From assembly GCF_002742625.1 (NCBI RefSeq), contig NZ_PEBF01000001.1, positions 4,526,001-4,590,000 on the forward strand: DNA of 64,000 nucleotides. The letters are read 5' to 3'. The stretch is from Caulobacter sp. FWC2. Lineage in GTDB: Bacteria; Pseudomonadota; Alphaproteobacteria; Caulobacterales; Caulobacteraceae. The notes beneath the pieces are model-generated. The model was not told the origin of the DNA and did not search any database. It was given only the letters and a program-made list of their open reading frames with translations. Positions 28,052-36,800 of the stretch are shown piece by piece (positions within the stretch are counted from its first letter, which is position 1; every line of letters begins with the position of its first letter). The translations under genes and the position numbers were made by a program.

Positions 28052-30472
28052 ATGCGCTTTACCCAGGTGCTTTGCGGCACTGCGTCCGCTGTTGTTCTCG
28101 CCGGTATGGGCGCCGGCGCCGTCCAGGCCAAGCAGGCCGCCCAAACCGAAATCCCCACCGTCGACAGCATCATCGTCACCGCCCAGAAGCGCGAGCAGAA
28201 CCTGCAGGACGTGCCGATCGTGGTGACTGCGGTCGGCGCCAAACAGCTGGAAGGCGCGGGCGTCAGGGACATCAAGGATCTCCAGATCCTGACGCCGGGC
28301 CTGAACGTGGCGTCGACGTCGAACGAAACCAATACCACCGTCCGCATCCGCGGCGTGGGCACGGTCGGCGACAACCCCGGCCTGGAATCCTCGGTCAGCG
28401 TCGTCATCGACGGCGTCTATCGCCCGCGTAACGGCGTGGCCTTCAACGACCTGGGCGAGATGGAACGGGTCGAAGTGCTGAAGGGTCCGCAAGGCACCCT
28501 GTTCGGCAAGAACACCTCCGCGGGCGTCATCAACGTCCTGACCAAGGCCCCTGATTTCGAATTCGGCGCCGAGGCCGAGGCGACCTTCGGCAACTACGGC
28601 GCCAAGGGCGGTTCGGTCGCCGTGACCGGTCCGATCATCGCCGACAAGCTGGCCGGCCGCCTGTTCGCCGCCAAGCGCGAGCGCGACGGCTTCTACACCA
28701 TCAAGACCGGCGCGGGTCCGCGCACGGCCACTGACGACGCCAACCAGGATTTCTACACGATCCGCGGCCAACTGCTGGCGACGCCGACCGATGAGCTGAA
28801 ATTCCGCTTCATCGGCGACTACACCAAGCGTGACGAACGCTGCTGCGTGGGCGTGCAGATCGTGACCGGCCCGACCGGCGCCATCCTCGACGCCCTGTCG
28901 GCGGACTCGGGCGTGTCCATTCCGGCCAAGCCGTTCGACCGCATTTCCTACGCCAACCGCCCGACCGATCAGCAGATCGAGGACAAGGGCGTTTCGCTGG
29001 AAGGCGAATGGACCACGCCGTGGCTGGGCGGCGCGACCCTTACCTCGATCACCGCGGCCCGTGAGTGGACGACCAACAACGGCCAGGACGTCGACTTCTC
29101 GACCGCCGACATCGCCTATCGCAACAGCGACCAGTGGCGCACGCGCTTCAAGCAGTTCAGCCAGGAACTGCGTTATGCCGGCCGCACCGAAAAGGGCGAA
29201 TGGCTGATCGGCGCGTTCTACGCCAACGAGGATCTCGATCAGCTGACGCCGTTCCGCTACGGCGCGTCCTACGAGACCTATCTGGGCCTGCTGCTATCGG
29301 GCGGCGCCAGCCCCACCTTCGTGTCGGCGCTGACCGGCCGCGCGCCCGGCACGTCCTACACGGCGGGCTCCGGTTCGCTGGACACCTACGCGCAGAACTC
29401 CAAGAGCCTGTCGTTCTTCACCAACGACACCTACCACCTGACCGATCGGATCGACCTGACGATCGGCCTGCGCCACACCCACGAACTGAAGACCCTGGCG
29501 ACGCAGTACACCAACCTGCCGGGCAACAACGGCTGCGCCGCCGCGCTGGGCCGCACCGGGACGATCGTCGGCATCGTCGGCGCCGCCAACGCCTCGACCG
29601 TGATCGGCAACCTCTGCCTGCCTTGGACCGATCCGGGCTTCAACAGCTACAGCTCCAAGCAGAAGCGTAACGAGAAGGAATGGACCGGCACCTTCAAGGT
29701 CTCGGCCAAGGTCACCGACGACATCATGTCGTATGTGTCCTGGGCCAAGGGCTACAAGGCGGGCGGCTTCAACCTCGACCGCTCGCGCATCGGCCTGGGC
29801 GCGCCGAACCCGGACACCAGCTTCGCGCCGGAAACGGTGGAATCGATCGAGGTCGGCTTCAAGACCAGCTGGCTGAACCGCCGCCTGTCGGTGAACTCGG
29901 CCTTCTTCCACCAGTCTTACAAAGGCTTCCAGCTGAACACCTTCACCGGCGTCAGCTACATCGTCACCTCGATCCCGGCCGTGGAGTCGTTCGGCGTCGA
30001 CACCGACCTGCTGTGGTTCACCCCGATCCGGGGCCTCAGCCTGCAGGGCGGCGTCACCTATGCCGAGACCGAGTACGGTCCGTTCATCGCGCCGACCGGC
30101 GTCTCCCCGCGCCTGTCCGACGCCCGCCTGTCGTTCGCCCCGCTGTGGTCGGCCTCACTGGCTGCCAGCTATGAGCATGACATCGGCTCGTCGCTGCTGT
30201 TCCACGCCAACCTGAGCGGCAAGTTCAGCTCCAGCTACAACACCGGCTCGGATCTGGCCCCGCAGAAGGTCCAGCCGAAGATGACGGTCCTGAACGGCCG
30301 CATCGGCATCGGCAGCCAGACCGGTCTCTGGACGGTCGACGCCTGGGCCCAGAACCTGACCAACAAGAAGTACTATCAGGTCGGCTACGACGGCCCGCTG
30401 CAATCGGGCACCTACGACGCCTTCCTCGGCGCGCCGCGCACCTACGGCGTGACCCTGAAGGCCAAGTTCTAG
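28052..30472 (+). CDS. TonB-dependent outer-membrane receptor
   Basis: 806 residues. A signal peptide (MRFTQVLCGTASAVVLAGMG) is followed by a TonB-box-like DSIIVTAQKREQNLQDVPIV and the plug with TVRIRGVGTVGDNPGLESSV, VIDGVYRPRNGVAFNDLGEM and EVLKGPQGTLFGKNTSAGVI. A 22-strand barrel then runs to the terminal aromatic motif VTLKAKF. There is no STN domain, so no FecR signalling. It imports an unknown substrate by TonB energy. GAGAGGTAGGAA precedes the ATG. A terminator lies at 30556. Confidence 0.93.
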   Translation: MRFTQVLCGTASAVVLAGMGAGAVQAKQAAQTEIPTVDSIIVTAQKREQNLQDVPIVVTAVGAKQLEGAGVRDIKDLQILTPGLNVASTSNETNTTVRIRGVGTVGDNPGLESSVSVVIDGVYRPRNGVAFNDLGEMERVEVLKGPQGTLFGKNTSAGVINVLTKAPDFEFGAEAEATFGNYGAKGGSVAVTGPIIADKLAGRLFAAKRERDGFYTIKTGAGPRTATDDANQDFYTIRGQLLATPTDELKFRFIGDYTKRDERCCVGVQIVTGPTGAILDALSADSGVSIPAKPFDRISYANRPTDQQIEDKGVSLEGEWTTPWLGGATLTSITAAREWTTNNGQDVDFSTADIAYRNSDQWRTRFKQFSQELRYAGRTEKGEWLIGAFYANEDLDQLTPFRYGASYETYLGLLLSGGASPTFVSALTGRAPGTSYTAGSGSLDTYAQNSKSLSFFTNDTYHLTDRIDLTIGLRHTHELKTLATQYTNLPGNNGCAAALGRTGTIVGIVGAANASTVIGNLCLPWTDPGFNSYSSKQKRNEKEWTGTFKVSAKVTDDIMSYVSWAKGYKAGGFNLDRSRIGLGAPNPDTSFAPETVESIEVGFKTSWLNRRLSVNSAFFHQSYKGFQLNTFTGVSYIVTSIPAVESFGVDTDLLWFTPIRGLSLQGGVTYAETEYGPFIAPTGVSPRLSDARLSFAPLWSASLAASYEHDIGSSLLFHANLSGKFSSSYNTGSDLAPQKVQPKMTVLNGRIGIGSQTGLWTVDAWAQNLTNKKYYQVGYDGPLQSGTYDAFLGAPRTYGVTLKAKF

Positions 30473-30501
30473 CCGGCCAAATCTCTAGCCGGGAGGGGGA
30501 A

Positions 30502-30528
30502 CCGGCGGCGGCTTCGAGCCTCCGCCGG
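30502..30528 (+). other. Hairpin after the TonB receptor gene
   Basis: CCGGCGGCGGC (30502-30512) pairs with GCCTCCGCCGG (30518-30528), one mismatch, loop TTCGA. It lies 30 bp after the receptor stop and ahead of a better terminator, and may protect the mRNA 3' end. Confidence 0.5.
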
Positions 30529-30555
30529 CTTTCGGAAGAGGGGAAGGGGCGATCC

Positions 30556-30580
30556 GGGCGACCGGGTCGCCCTTTTCTTT
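30556..30580 (+). terminator. Rho-independent terminator after the TonB receptor
   Basis: GGGCGAC (30556-30562), loop CGG, GTCGCCC (30566-30572), then TTTTCTTT. The stem plus U-rich tail is a textbook intrinsic terminator, placed about 85 bp after the receptor stop and 90 bp before the M28 peptidase. Confidence 0.75.
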
Positions 30581-30668
30581 GGTCGAAGCTTTTCGAGGGG
30601 GTTTGCGATCTCTGCGCATCACCCCAGCATGACCCTTGGGGGATTCGTTCAACTCCGGAGCCGCGCCC

Positions 30669-33086
30669 ATGAAGACGATCCGCTTCCTCGGGTTCTGGAT
30701 CTGCCTGGCCCTCGGCCTGGCGCTGGGGACATGGAGCCAGAGAACCCCCGCGCCGATTCCGGCCAGCGCGCCGGCCACGGCCTTCTCGGCCGACCGCGCC
30801 ATGGCCGACGTCACCACCATCGCCCAGAAGCCCCACCCGACCGGCTCGGCCGAGATCGCCAAGGTCCGCGACCATCTGCGGGAACGGATCTCGGAGCTGG
30901 GGCTAGAGGTTTCGATTCGCTCTGGTGAAGGCTTCTGGGCCAAGTCCGACAACGGCCGCACCCTGATCGTAGCCGCCGTCCAGAACGTCATCGGCGTCCT
31001 GCCGGGCAAGGACCCCAGCCTGCCGGCCATCCTGGTGATGAGCCACTATGACTCCGTGCACAATTCGCCGGGCGCCGCCGATGACGCCACCGGCGTAGCC
31101 GCCGCCCTGGAGATCGCCCGCGCCCTGAAGGCGGACGGCGAGCACGCCCGCGACGTCATCTTCCTGTTTACCGACGCCGAGGAGGCGGGCCTGCTGGGCG
31201 CCGACGCCTTCTTCAACCGCGACCCGACCCTGGAACGCGTCGGCCTGGTGGTGAACCTGGAGGCGCGCGGCGACGCCGGTCGGGCGGCCATGTTCCAGAC
31301 TGGACCCGGCAACGGCGCGCTGATGAGCGTCTTCGCCCGCCAGGCCAAGGGTCCGTCGGCAAATTCGCTGGCCTCGGCGGTCTACGAGAAGATGCCCAAC
31401 GACACCGACTTCACCCACGCGGTGAAGCGTGGCCTGCCGGGGCTGAACCTGGCCTTCATCGACGACCAGCTGGCCTATCACACGCCGCTGGCCCGCCCCG
31501 ACCACCTGGAGCGCGGCAGCCTGCAGCACATGGGCGACCAGGCCCTGCCGACGATCCGCGCCCTGGCCAACGCCCCGACCCTGCCGGCCAAGACCGCCAA
31601 CGCGATCTATTCCGACGTGCTGGGCCTGTTCATGATCAGCTATCCGCCGACCGTGGGCTGGGGGCTGCTCGCCCTCGCCGCCGGCCTGATCGTCTTCACC
31701 GCCTGGCGCACCCTGAGCCTGGGCGCCGCCAACGGCTGGGAGATTGCCCGGGGCGTCGCCGGCCTGCTGCTGACCGCCTCCAGCATCGCCACGGTGCTGC
31801 ACCTGGCCGGCCGGCTGCTGATGATCACCGATGTGCAGCGCTACTACGGCGTCCTGACCCGCTTCGACCTGCTGCTGTGGGGCTGCGGGCTGCTGGCGGT
31901 CGCGGTCGGGCTGGGCGTCGCCACTGCCCAGGCGCGAGGCGCACGCCGGATCATCCCCTGTGTCGCCGCCCTGGCCCTGGGCGGGGCGTGCAGCCTGGTC
32001 GGCGGCTTCGATCCCATCGGTCTTGGCCTGGGGGTCGCAGCCTGCGTGCTGGCCGCCCTGTCCCTGGGCTTCAAGACCGACGTGCTGGGTGCCTGGATCG
32101 GCGGGATGATCGTGCTGCTGGTGATGGCCACCGCCGCCCAGGTCCTGGCCCCCGGCGCGACGGTGATGCTGACTTGGCCGTTGCTGATCGCCGCGCTGGG
32201 CGCGGCCCTGATCATTGGCGTCGGCGGGACGCGCGACCGACGCGTAGCGCTGGCGCTCACGGGCGCGGTCGGCCTCCTTGCCGTACTGTCGACCGCCCAG
32301 CTGACCGCCTGGGGATCCTGGACCTTCGCCGGCGTCGGCATGATGGAGCCGGCGGTCCTGGCCCTGTTCGCCATGCTGGCCGCGCCCGCCCTGTCGCCCC
32401 TGGCCCACGACTTCGCCGCCACCCGCTGGGCCTGGCGCGCCGCCGGCGTGCTGGCCCTGGCAGGGGTCGCCCTGGTCGCCAACGCCGCCCGCCTCGGCGG
32501 CGAGCCCGGCCGCCCGGCCGTGACCCAGGCCCAGCACGTGGCCGACCTGTCGACCGGCAAGGCCTGGCGCCTGACAGAGGCTCCGCGCCTCGACGCCTGG
32601 ACCAAGGCCGCCCTGCCCGACGACGGCGGCTCGGATCCCAAGCAAGCGTCCCTGGCCCCGTTCTGGCGCAAACCGGTCTGGATGTCCGAGACCCGCGCCG
32701 TGCCGGTCGAGGCCCCTCGGCTGAGCGTCGATCGCGCCGAGGACCGCCTGCTGGTCCGGCTGATCCCTGCACCCGGCGCCGAGATGGTCAGCCTCCGCCT
32801 GCGCCCCAGCGGCGCCCTGGCCGCGCCGCGCCTCAACGGCCGGCCGATCACCCTGAAGACCGAGGCCGGCCAGTGGTCGACGGTGAACTATCACGCGCCC
32901 GATCCGAACGGAGTCACCCTGAGCTTCACGACCCAGGGTCCCGGCAAGGTCGACGTCGCGGCGCTGGAGTATCACGACGGCTGGCCCGCCCTGGCCAAGG
33001 CCCCGCCCGCCAAGCCCGCCGACCTGATGGCCATCGGCATGTCCGACAAGACCGCTGTGCTGGTGCGCGGCGGGATGAGCTGGTGA
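30669..33086 (+). CDS. Membrane-embedded M28-family metallopeptidase
   Basis: 805 residues from MKTIRFLGFWICLALGLALG, an N-terminal membrane anchor. The periplasmic M28 zinc aminopeptidase domain covers about 30-310: VMSHYDSVHNSPGAADDATG holds the first zinc His/Asp pair, FLFTDAEEAGLLGADAFF the general-base and zinc glutamates, and TDFTHAVKRGLPGLNLAF the last part. About eight hydrophobic helices follow (residues 325-620), then a soluble C-terminal domain. This layout resembles the ER/vacuolar M28 aminopeptidases (Fxna-like). It may trim peptides at the periplasmic face. The substrate is unknown. Confidence 0.88.
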   Translation: MKTIRFLGFWICLALGLALGTWSQRTPAPIPASAPATAFSADRAMADVTTIAQKPHPTGSAEIAKVRDHLRERISELGLEVSIRSGEGFWAKSDNGRTLIVAAVQNVIGVLPGKDPSLPAILVMSHYDSVHNSPGAADDATGVAAALEIARALKADGEHARDVIFLFTDAEEAGLLGADAFFNRDPTLERVGLVVNLEARGDAGRAAMFQTGPGNGALMSVFARQAKGPSANSLASAVYEKMPNDTDFTHAVKRGLPGLNLAFIDDQLAYHTPLARPDHLERGSLQHMGDQALPTIRALANAPTLPAKTANAIYSDVLGLFMISYPPTVGWGLLALAAGLIVFTAWRTLSLGAANGWEIARGVAGLLLTASSIATVLHLAGRLLMITDVQRYYGVLTRFDLLLWGCGLLAVAVGLGVATAQARGARRIIPCVAALALGGACSLVGGFDPIGLGLGVAACVLAALSLGFKTDVLGAWIGGMIVLLVMATAAQVLAPGATVMLTWPLLIAALGAALIIGVGGTRDRRVALALTGAVGLLAVLSTAQLTAWGSWTFAGVGMMEPAVLALFAMLAAPALSPLAHDFAATRWAWRAAGVLALAGVALVANAARLGGEPGRPAVTQAQHVADLSTGKAWRLTEAPRLDAWTKAALPDDGGSDPKQASLAPFWRKPVWMSETRAVPVEAPRLSVDRAEDRLLVRLIPAPGAEMVSLRLRPSGALAAPRLNGRPITLKTEAGQWSTVNYHAPDPNGVTLSFTTQGPGKVDVAALEYHDGWPALAKAPPAKPADLMAIGMSDKTAVLVRGGMSW

Positions 33087-33087
33087 G

Positions 33088-34950
33088 CTAGACCGCGAAG
33101 ACCCCTTCGCCCGGCGCCTTGGCGTACAGCGCCTCGACCCGCTCGGCCCGGCGGTCCAGCGCGCAGCGTTGGTTGACGTAGCCCTTGTCGGTGATCTCGC
33201 CGGCGTCGATCGAGGGCGGTTCGGTCAGGATGGTGAAGCGGCCGATCCGCCGCGACGAGCCGCCGGCCGCCGCGTTGAACGCCGCCAACCGCTCGCGCAG
33301 GATCGCCACCAGCTTCTCCAGCGGCGTCCCCGGCCCAGGATCGGCGACCAGCGCCTGAAGGCCGGCCGGCGAGGGCCAGAGCATGGCGCCGATGAATGGC
33401 TTGTCCTGGCCGGTGATCACCGCATCGTGGATGTAGGGACTGCAGGCGGCCACGAGGTCGGGGCGCAGCACGCCGACGCTGACCCAGGTGCCGCTGTCCA
33501 GCTTGAAGTCCTCGGTCACCCGGCCGTCGAACACCAAGCCCTTGGCCGGGTCTTCCGGATCGACGAACCGCGCCGCATCGCCCAGCTTGTAGAAGCCCTC
33601 CTCGTCGAAGGCCGCCGCCGTCCGCTCCGGGTCCTTGTGATAGCCCGCCGCCACGGTCGGTCCCTTGACCCGGACCTCGAACTTGCCGCCGCTGGGGGCC
33701 AGCTTCAGGGCGATGCCCGGCAGGGGAAGCCCGACCAGGCCGACCCGCTCGGTGATCCAGTGGGTGACGGTGATGCCTTGGGTCTCGGTCGCGCCGTACA
33801 TGGTGGTCAGCGGGATCCGCTGGCCGGTCTCGGCCACGGCCAGGGCCTGGATACGGTCATAGACGTCGTTGGACAGGGTCGCGCCGCCATAGCCCATGTA
33901 GCGCAGGTTCTTGAAGAACGAGCGGCGCAGGGCCGGATCGCTCTCCATCGCCTCGGCCAGCATTGAAAACGCGATCGGGGCCGAGCCGAACACGATCGGC
34001 GAGACCTCATAGAGGTTCTTGATCGTCGTCTCGAACATCCCCGGCAGCGGCTTGCCCTCGTCGATGTGCAGCGTGCCGCCGGACCAGATCACGGCGTTGA
34101 AGCCGATATTGCCGGCCGAGATGTGGCTCCAGGGCATCCACTCCAGGCTCTGGGGGATCTCGTCGGTCGCGACGTCGGTGCGCAGGCCCTCCTGGCCGGC
34201 GATCACGCCCGCCATCATGCCATGGGTCTGGGGCACGGCCTTGGGCAGGCCGGTGGAGCCAGAGGTGAACAGGTACTTGGCCACGGTCGCCGGACCTAGG
34301 GTCTCGCGGGCGGCCTCGACCGCCGGCGTCGGCGTCGTGCCGGCCACGTCGGCGAAGGCGACCGTCCCCTCGCTGCCGTCGGCGGTGATCACCACGAGGG
34401 TCGGGTCGATGGCCTTCAGGGTCTCCAGCGCCTTGGCGAACAGCGCGCCGCTCTGGGCGAAGACGACGCGGGGGGCGACCTTCTCGCAGCAGTGCCGGAG
34501 CTTGGCGTGGTCGGTCGAGATCAGGCTGTAGGCCGGGCTGATCGGCGCGGCCGGAACCCCGGCGGCATAGGCGCCCAGGGTCATCAGGGCGTGCTCGATG
34601 GAATTGCCCGACAGGATCATGACGCTGTCGTGGGCCGTCAGGCCACTGTCGAACAGGAACTGGGCGACGCCCTCGACCGCCCGCTGGGCCTGGCCGTAGG
34701 TGACCGCGCGCCAGGGACCATGGCCGGGCTCGCGCTGCTTGATGTAGGGCCGATCCGGATGCTCGGCGGCCTTTTGCGCGATCAGGTGGGCGATCGAGCG
34801 CGGCCCCTGGCCGGGGGCGTGGTTCGAGGTGATGACGATCGAACCGTCCGGACGCCGCTCGACGCTGACATCCGGGCCCTTCATGGCCAAGGGCTTGAAC
34901 GGGACCTTGGTGACGTCGCGCGAGGGCGCGGCGCCGTCTGGCGGCGTCAT
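33088..34950 (-). CDS. Feruloyl-CoA synthase
   Basis: 620 residues of the ANL adenylating superfamily. The P-loop YLFTSGSTGLPKAVPQTHG, A5 motif TTMYGATETQGITVTHW and hinge region LVFDGRVTEDFKLDSGTWVS are clear. The EDFKL hinge and the C-terminal DAGEITDKGYVNQRCAL are characteristic of feruloyl-CoA synthases (Fcs/FerA), which activate ferulate or similar hydroxycinnamates with ATP and CoA. No enoyl-CoA hydratase/aldolase lies adjacent. An aldehyde dehydrogenase sits 3.5 kb away at 38480. GGGAG lies seven bases before the ATG. It is last in a three-gene leftward group. Confidence 0.85.
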   Translation of the reverse strand: MTPPDGAAPSRDVTKVPFKPLAMKGPDVSVERRPDGSIVITSNHAPGQGPRSIAHLIAQKAAEHPDRPYIKQREPGHGPWRAVTYGQAQRAVEGVAQFLFDSGLTAHDSVMILSGNSIEHALMTLGAYAAGVPAAPISPAYSLISTDHAKLRHCCEKVAPRVVFAQSGALFAKALETLKAIDPTLVVITADGSEGTVAFADVAGTTPTPAVEAARETLGPATVAKYLFTSGSTGLPKAVPQTHGMMAGVIAGQEGLRTDVATDEIPQSLEWMPWSHISAGNIGFNAVIWSGGTLHIDEGKPLPGMFETTIKNLYEVSPIVFGSAPIAFSMLAEAMESDPALRRSFFKNLRYMGYGGATLSNDVYDRIQALAVAETGQRIPLTTMYGATETQGITVTHWITERVGLVGLPLPGIALKLAPSGGKFEVRVKGPTVAAGYHKDPERTAAAFDEEGFYKLGDAARFVDPEDPAKGLVFDGRVTEDFKLDSGTWVSVGVLRPDLVAACSPYIHDAVITGQDKPFIGAMLWPSPAGLQALVADPGPGTPLEKLVAILRERLAAFNAAAGGSSRRIGRFTILTEPPSIDAGEITDKGYVNQRCALDRRAERVEALYAKAPGEGVFAV

Positions 34951-34967
34951 GGTCTCACTCCCTCAAG

Positions 34968-35315
34968 TTATCGTTGTTCTGTTGGAACTGACGGTAACGG
35001 AAAGCGCGAGGCCGGCAAGGCTGCCGTTCGGGGAAGCCTACTTCGGGGAAGCCTACTTCGGGGGGACTGATCCAGGACGCTGACGGTCACCCCGCCCTCG
35101 ACGACCCGGACGCCCAGATAGTGCATCGCGCCGCCCAGATAGCTGATCTGCTCCAGCGGCACGCTGTCGTCGCGGCGCAGGCGGCGGCCGTCATTCAGCG
35201 TCAGCCGCAGGGTCATCTTCTTGGCCGAGGCGCCGCCGGCGATGGCGTCCTCGATCTCGCGGCGGAACAGGACGGCCGGAGGCTGCGGCGGCTTCAAGTT
35301 CGCGGTCTTGCTCAT
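34968..35315 (-). CDS. Conserved hypothetical protein with a repeat-extended C-terminus
   Basis: 115 residues from MSKTANLKPPQPPAVLFRRE. The core (MTLRLTLNDGRRLRRDDSVP, LEQISYLGGAMHYLGVRVVE) looks like a small beta-rich domain ending around VTVSVLDQ. The tail SPRSRLPRSRLPRTAALPAS comes from a 15-bp tandem repeat read in frame, and the frame then ends only 17 nt before the feruloyl-CoA synthase start. Its start overlaps the stop of the gene at 35312-35521 (ATGA). Function unknown. Confidence 0.65.
   Translation of the reverse strand: MSKTANLKPPQPPAVLFRREIEDAIAGGASAKKMTLRLTLNDGRRLRRDDSVPLEQISYLGGAMHYLGVRVVEGGVTVSVLDQSPRSRLPRSRLPRTAALPASRFPLPSVPTEQR
35027..35062. repeat. 15-bp tandem repeat
   Basis: TTCGGGGAAGCCTAC occurs at 35027-35041 and again at 35042-35056, followed by a partial third copy TTCGGG. 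On the minus strand each unit encodes five residues (SRLPR-type), so copy number can change without breaking the frame. Confidence 0.85.
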
Positions 35316-35521
35316 GAGCGCGCTCCAAAGCCGTGTTCGCCGGTGATGCGGATCTGGCAGGCCTGGCCGGAGTCCTGCAGGGTCCTCGCGCGGCGATGGG
35401 CGGCCGCCTTGGCGACCTCCTTGTCGGCCGACTGGCCAAAATGCTCGCCTGCCAGTTCGACGCTCCACGCGCCCTCATGTCGGGCGACAGTGAGAACGGC
35501 TCGATTGCTAATTTCACGCAT
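35312..35521 (-). CDS. Small conserved hypothetical protein (DUF2188-like)
   Basis: 69 residues: MREISNRAVLTVARHEGAWS, VELAGEHFGQSADKEVAKAA, then a helix of Ala/Arg and CQIRITGEHGF. The alternation of short strands around W-x-V, with a helix KEVAKAAAHRRAR, suits the small DUF2188-type fold. It leads the group 35312-35521, 34968-35315, feruloyl-CoA synthase, with a 4-nt overlap to the second gene. Confidence 0.65.
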   Translation of the reverse strand: MREISNRAVLTVARHEGAWSVELAGEHFGQSADKEVAKAAAHRRARTLQDSGQACQIRITGEHGFGARS

Positions 35522-35599
35522 TTCGAAGGATTAACACAAAAAGGAGCCGACCGGGGGATTAATCGTTTCCGGTCCAGGTCGGGCTATTTTCTTGGCCGA

Positions 35600-35613
35600 C
35601 CAAAATATTTTGG
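35600..35613. promoter_or_regulatory. Perfect AT-rich palindrome CCAAAATATTTTGG
   Basis: A 14-bp uninterrupted palindrome in the 298-bp gap between the leftward gene starting at 35521 and the rightward gene starting near 35820. It is flanked by GGCCGA and CCCGTG and stands out in a GC-rich background. It is 79 bp upstream of the 35521 start, a suitable place for an operator. No other convincing feature was found in this gap apart from AT-rich promoter-like DNA (GGGGGATTAATCG, AAATTACTCG). Confidence 0.45.
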
Positions 35614-35819
35614 CCCGTGAAATCGTCGTGAAAACATCCCCAGTTCTTGGGAAATTACTCGGGCCACTCACCTGTCCCCCTCTGGAAGTCGGAAGAAACG
35701 TCCGTCGTCCACCGAAACGTGATAGGCTGGCGAGGTTCATGTCGACCTGGCGGCTCCCCCAGGCGCCCGGGCCCTCCCGGCTGATCGGCGGCTACGATCA
35801 CCCGGCGCACCGGAGCGAC

Positions 35820-36065
35820 ATGACCCAGGATCCCCCCGCCAGCGACACGCTGACCGACAGCCAGTTCAACGCCTTGCAGAGCCTGGCCGAACGCCAGCCG
35901 GGCCAGGACTCCAACTTCGTCAACATCAGCGCCGCCCAGGCCCTGACCCGCCTGGGCCTGGCCCGGCGCGGCGGCGGTGGCTGGGAGATCACGCCCCAGG
36001 GCCGCAACCATCTGCTGCGAGCCGTCTCACGCGACGACGCCGACGGCGCGGCCAACGCCCGCTAG
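35820..36065 (+). CDS. Small hypothetical protein, winged-helix-like
   Basis: 81 residues from MTQDPPASDTLTDSQFNALQ; a start at 35739 would add 27. The pattern SLAERQPGQDSNFVNISAAQ, ALTRLGLARRGGGGWEITPQ, GRNHLLRAV resembles the last helices and wing of a MarR-like winged helix, where a residue pair in GxxITPxG is common. No function assigned. Confidence 0.6.
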   Translation: MTQDPPASDTLTDSQFNALQSLAERQPGQDSNFVNISAAQALTRLGLARRGGGGWEITPQGRNHLLRAVSRDDADGAANAR

Positions 36066-36076
36066 GGTCAGCAGAG

Positions 36077-36289
36077 TCAGCGCCGCCCGCGTCGCGCGGG
36101 CTTGGCCGCCGCCTCGGCTTGCGTCACCTGGGCGCTGAACGCGTCAAGGTCGACACCGAAGCGCCCGCCGCAGTCTGGGCAATCCAGCACCGGCAGCATG
36201 CGCACGACATCGATGGTCGCGCGGACTTGACCGCCGCAATGCGGACAGGGAAATTCGAGCTCTACGCCACCAACGTCCACGCCCGCCAT
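36077..36289 (-). CDS. Small zinc-ribbon protein
   Basis: 70 residues with two CxxC knuckles, CPHCGG near residue 15 and CPDCGG near residue 37, separated by a beta hairpin (VRATIDVVRMLPVLD), then a basic Ala/Arg tail KPARRGRR. This is a stand-alone zinc ribbon likely to bind nucleic acid or a protein partner; function unknown. It is convergent with the gene at 35820. Confidence 0.7.
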   Translation of the reverse strand: MAGVDVGGVELEFPCPHCGGQVRATIDVVRMLPVLDCPDCGGRFGVDLDAFSAQVTQAEAAAKPARRGRR

Positions 36290-36380
36290 GCCGGTCGCTC
36301 CGCCCGTTTCGACTCACAGTAGAGGTGCGAACGATGACAGCGGCGACCATGGCCGGGCATGCGGCGTAACGCCTCGCTCC

Positions 36381-36563
36381 TCAGCGCTTCTTGCCGAGCT
36401 CGGCGGCGATGTCCTTGGTCATCCGGCCGACCTTGCGATGGGCGGCGGTGATCTGGTCGCGGGTGACGCCCCAGCGCTTCATCCAGTACTCGACGGCCTG
36501 GCGCTCGGAGAGATCCAGGCGATCCTTGTCGATGAAACCGCGCTTGTCCTTGAGTCCGGCCAT
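36381..36563 (-). CDS. DUF3606 family small protein
   Basis: 60 residues: MAGLKDKRGFIDKDRLDLSE, RQAVEYWMKRWGVTRDQITA, AHRKVGRMTKDIAAELGKK. The block DRxxIDxxxxxEVxYWxxxxGVxxxxLxxAVxxVGxxxxDV defines DUF3606, and most of it is present. Function unknown. Its start overlaps the stop of the upstream gene by one base (TAATG). Confidence 0.8.
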   Translation of the reverse strand: MAGLKDKRGFIDKDRLDLSERQAVEYWMKRWGVTRDQITAAHRKVGRMTKDIAAELGKKR

Positions 36564-36754
36564 TATTTCTTCATCCAGGGTTTGGAGTCGCCCGCCGCGA
36601 TGCCGGCCGCCCGCTGCCGCTGAAACTTCCCGCCGCGCGGGGGCTTCGGACGGGCGTCGAGCACGGCCTGCTTGAGGCGCAGGGCGCGCTGCATGGGGGT
36701 CTCGTCGAGGGGCGCTTCAGGGGGCGCTTCGGGCGGCGGGGCGTCGGTGGTCAT
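36563..36754 (-). CDS. Small hypothetical Pro/Ala-rich protein
   Basis: 63 residues: an acidic Pro-rich start MTTDAPPPEAPPEAPLDETP, a helix MQRALRLKQAVLDARP and a basic end KPPRGGKFQRQRAAGIAAGD ending KPWMKK. It is coupled to the DUF3606 gene by a TAATG overlap. No family recognised. Confidence 0.6.
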   Translation of the reverse strand: MTTDAPPPEAPPEAPLDETPMQRALRLKQAVLDARPKPPRGGKFQRQRAAGIAAGDSKPWMKK

Positions 36755-36800
36755 GCGGGGAGCCTAGCACATCTTGCGGCGGGCGCCGCCGCGGACACAT

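Noticed and set aside
30903..32975. Open frame of 690 codons opposite the M28 peptidase
   Set aside because: Antisense shadow of a well-supported membrane peptidase.
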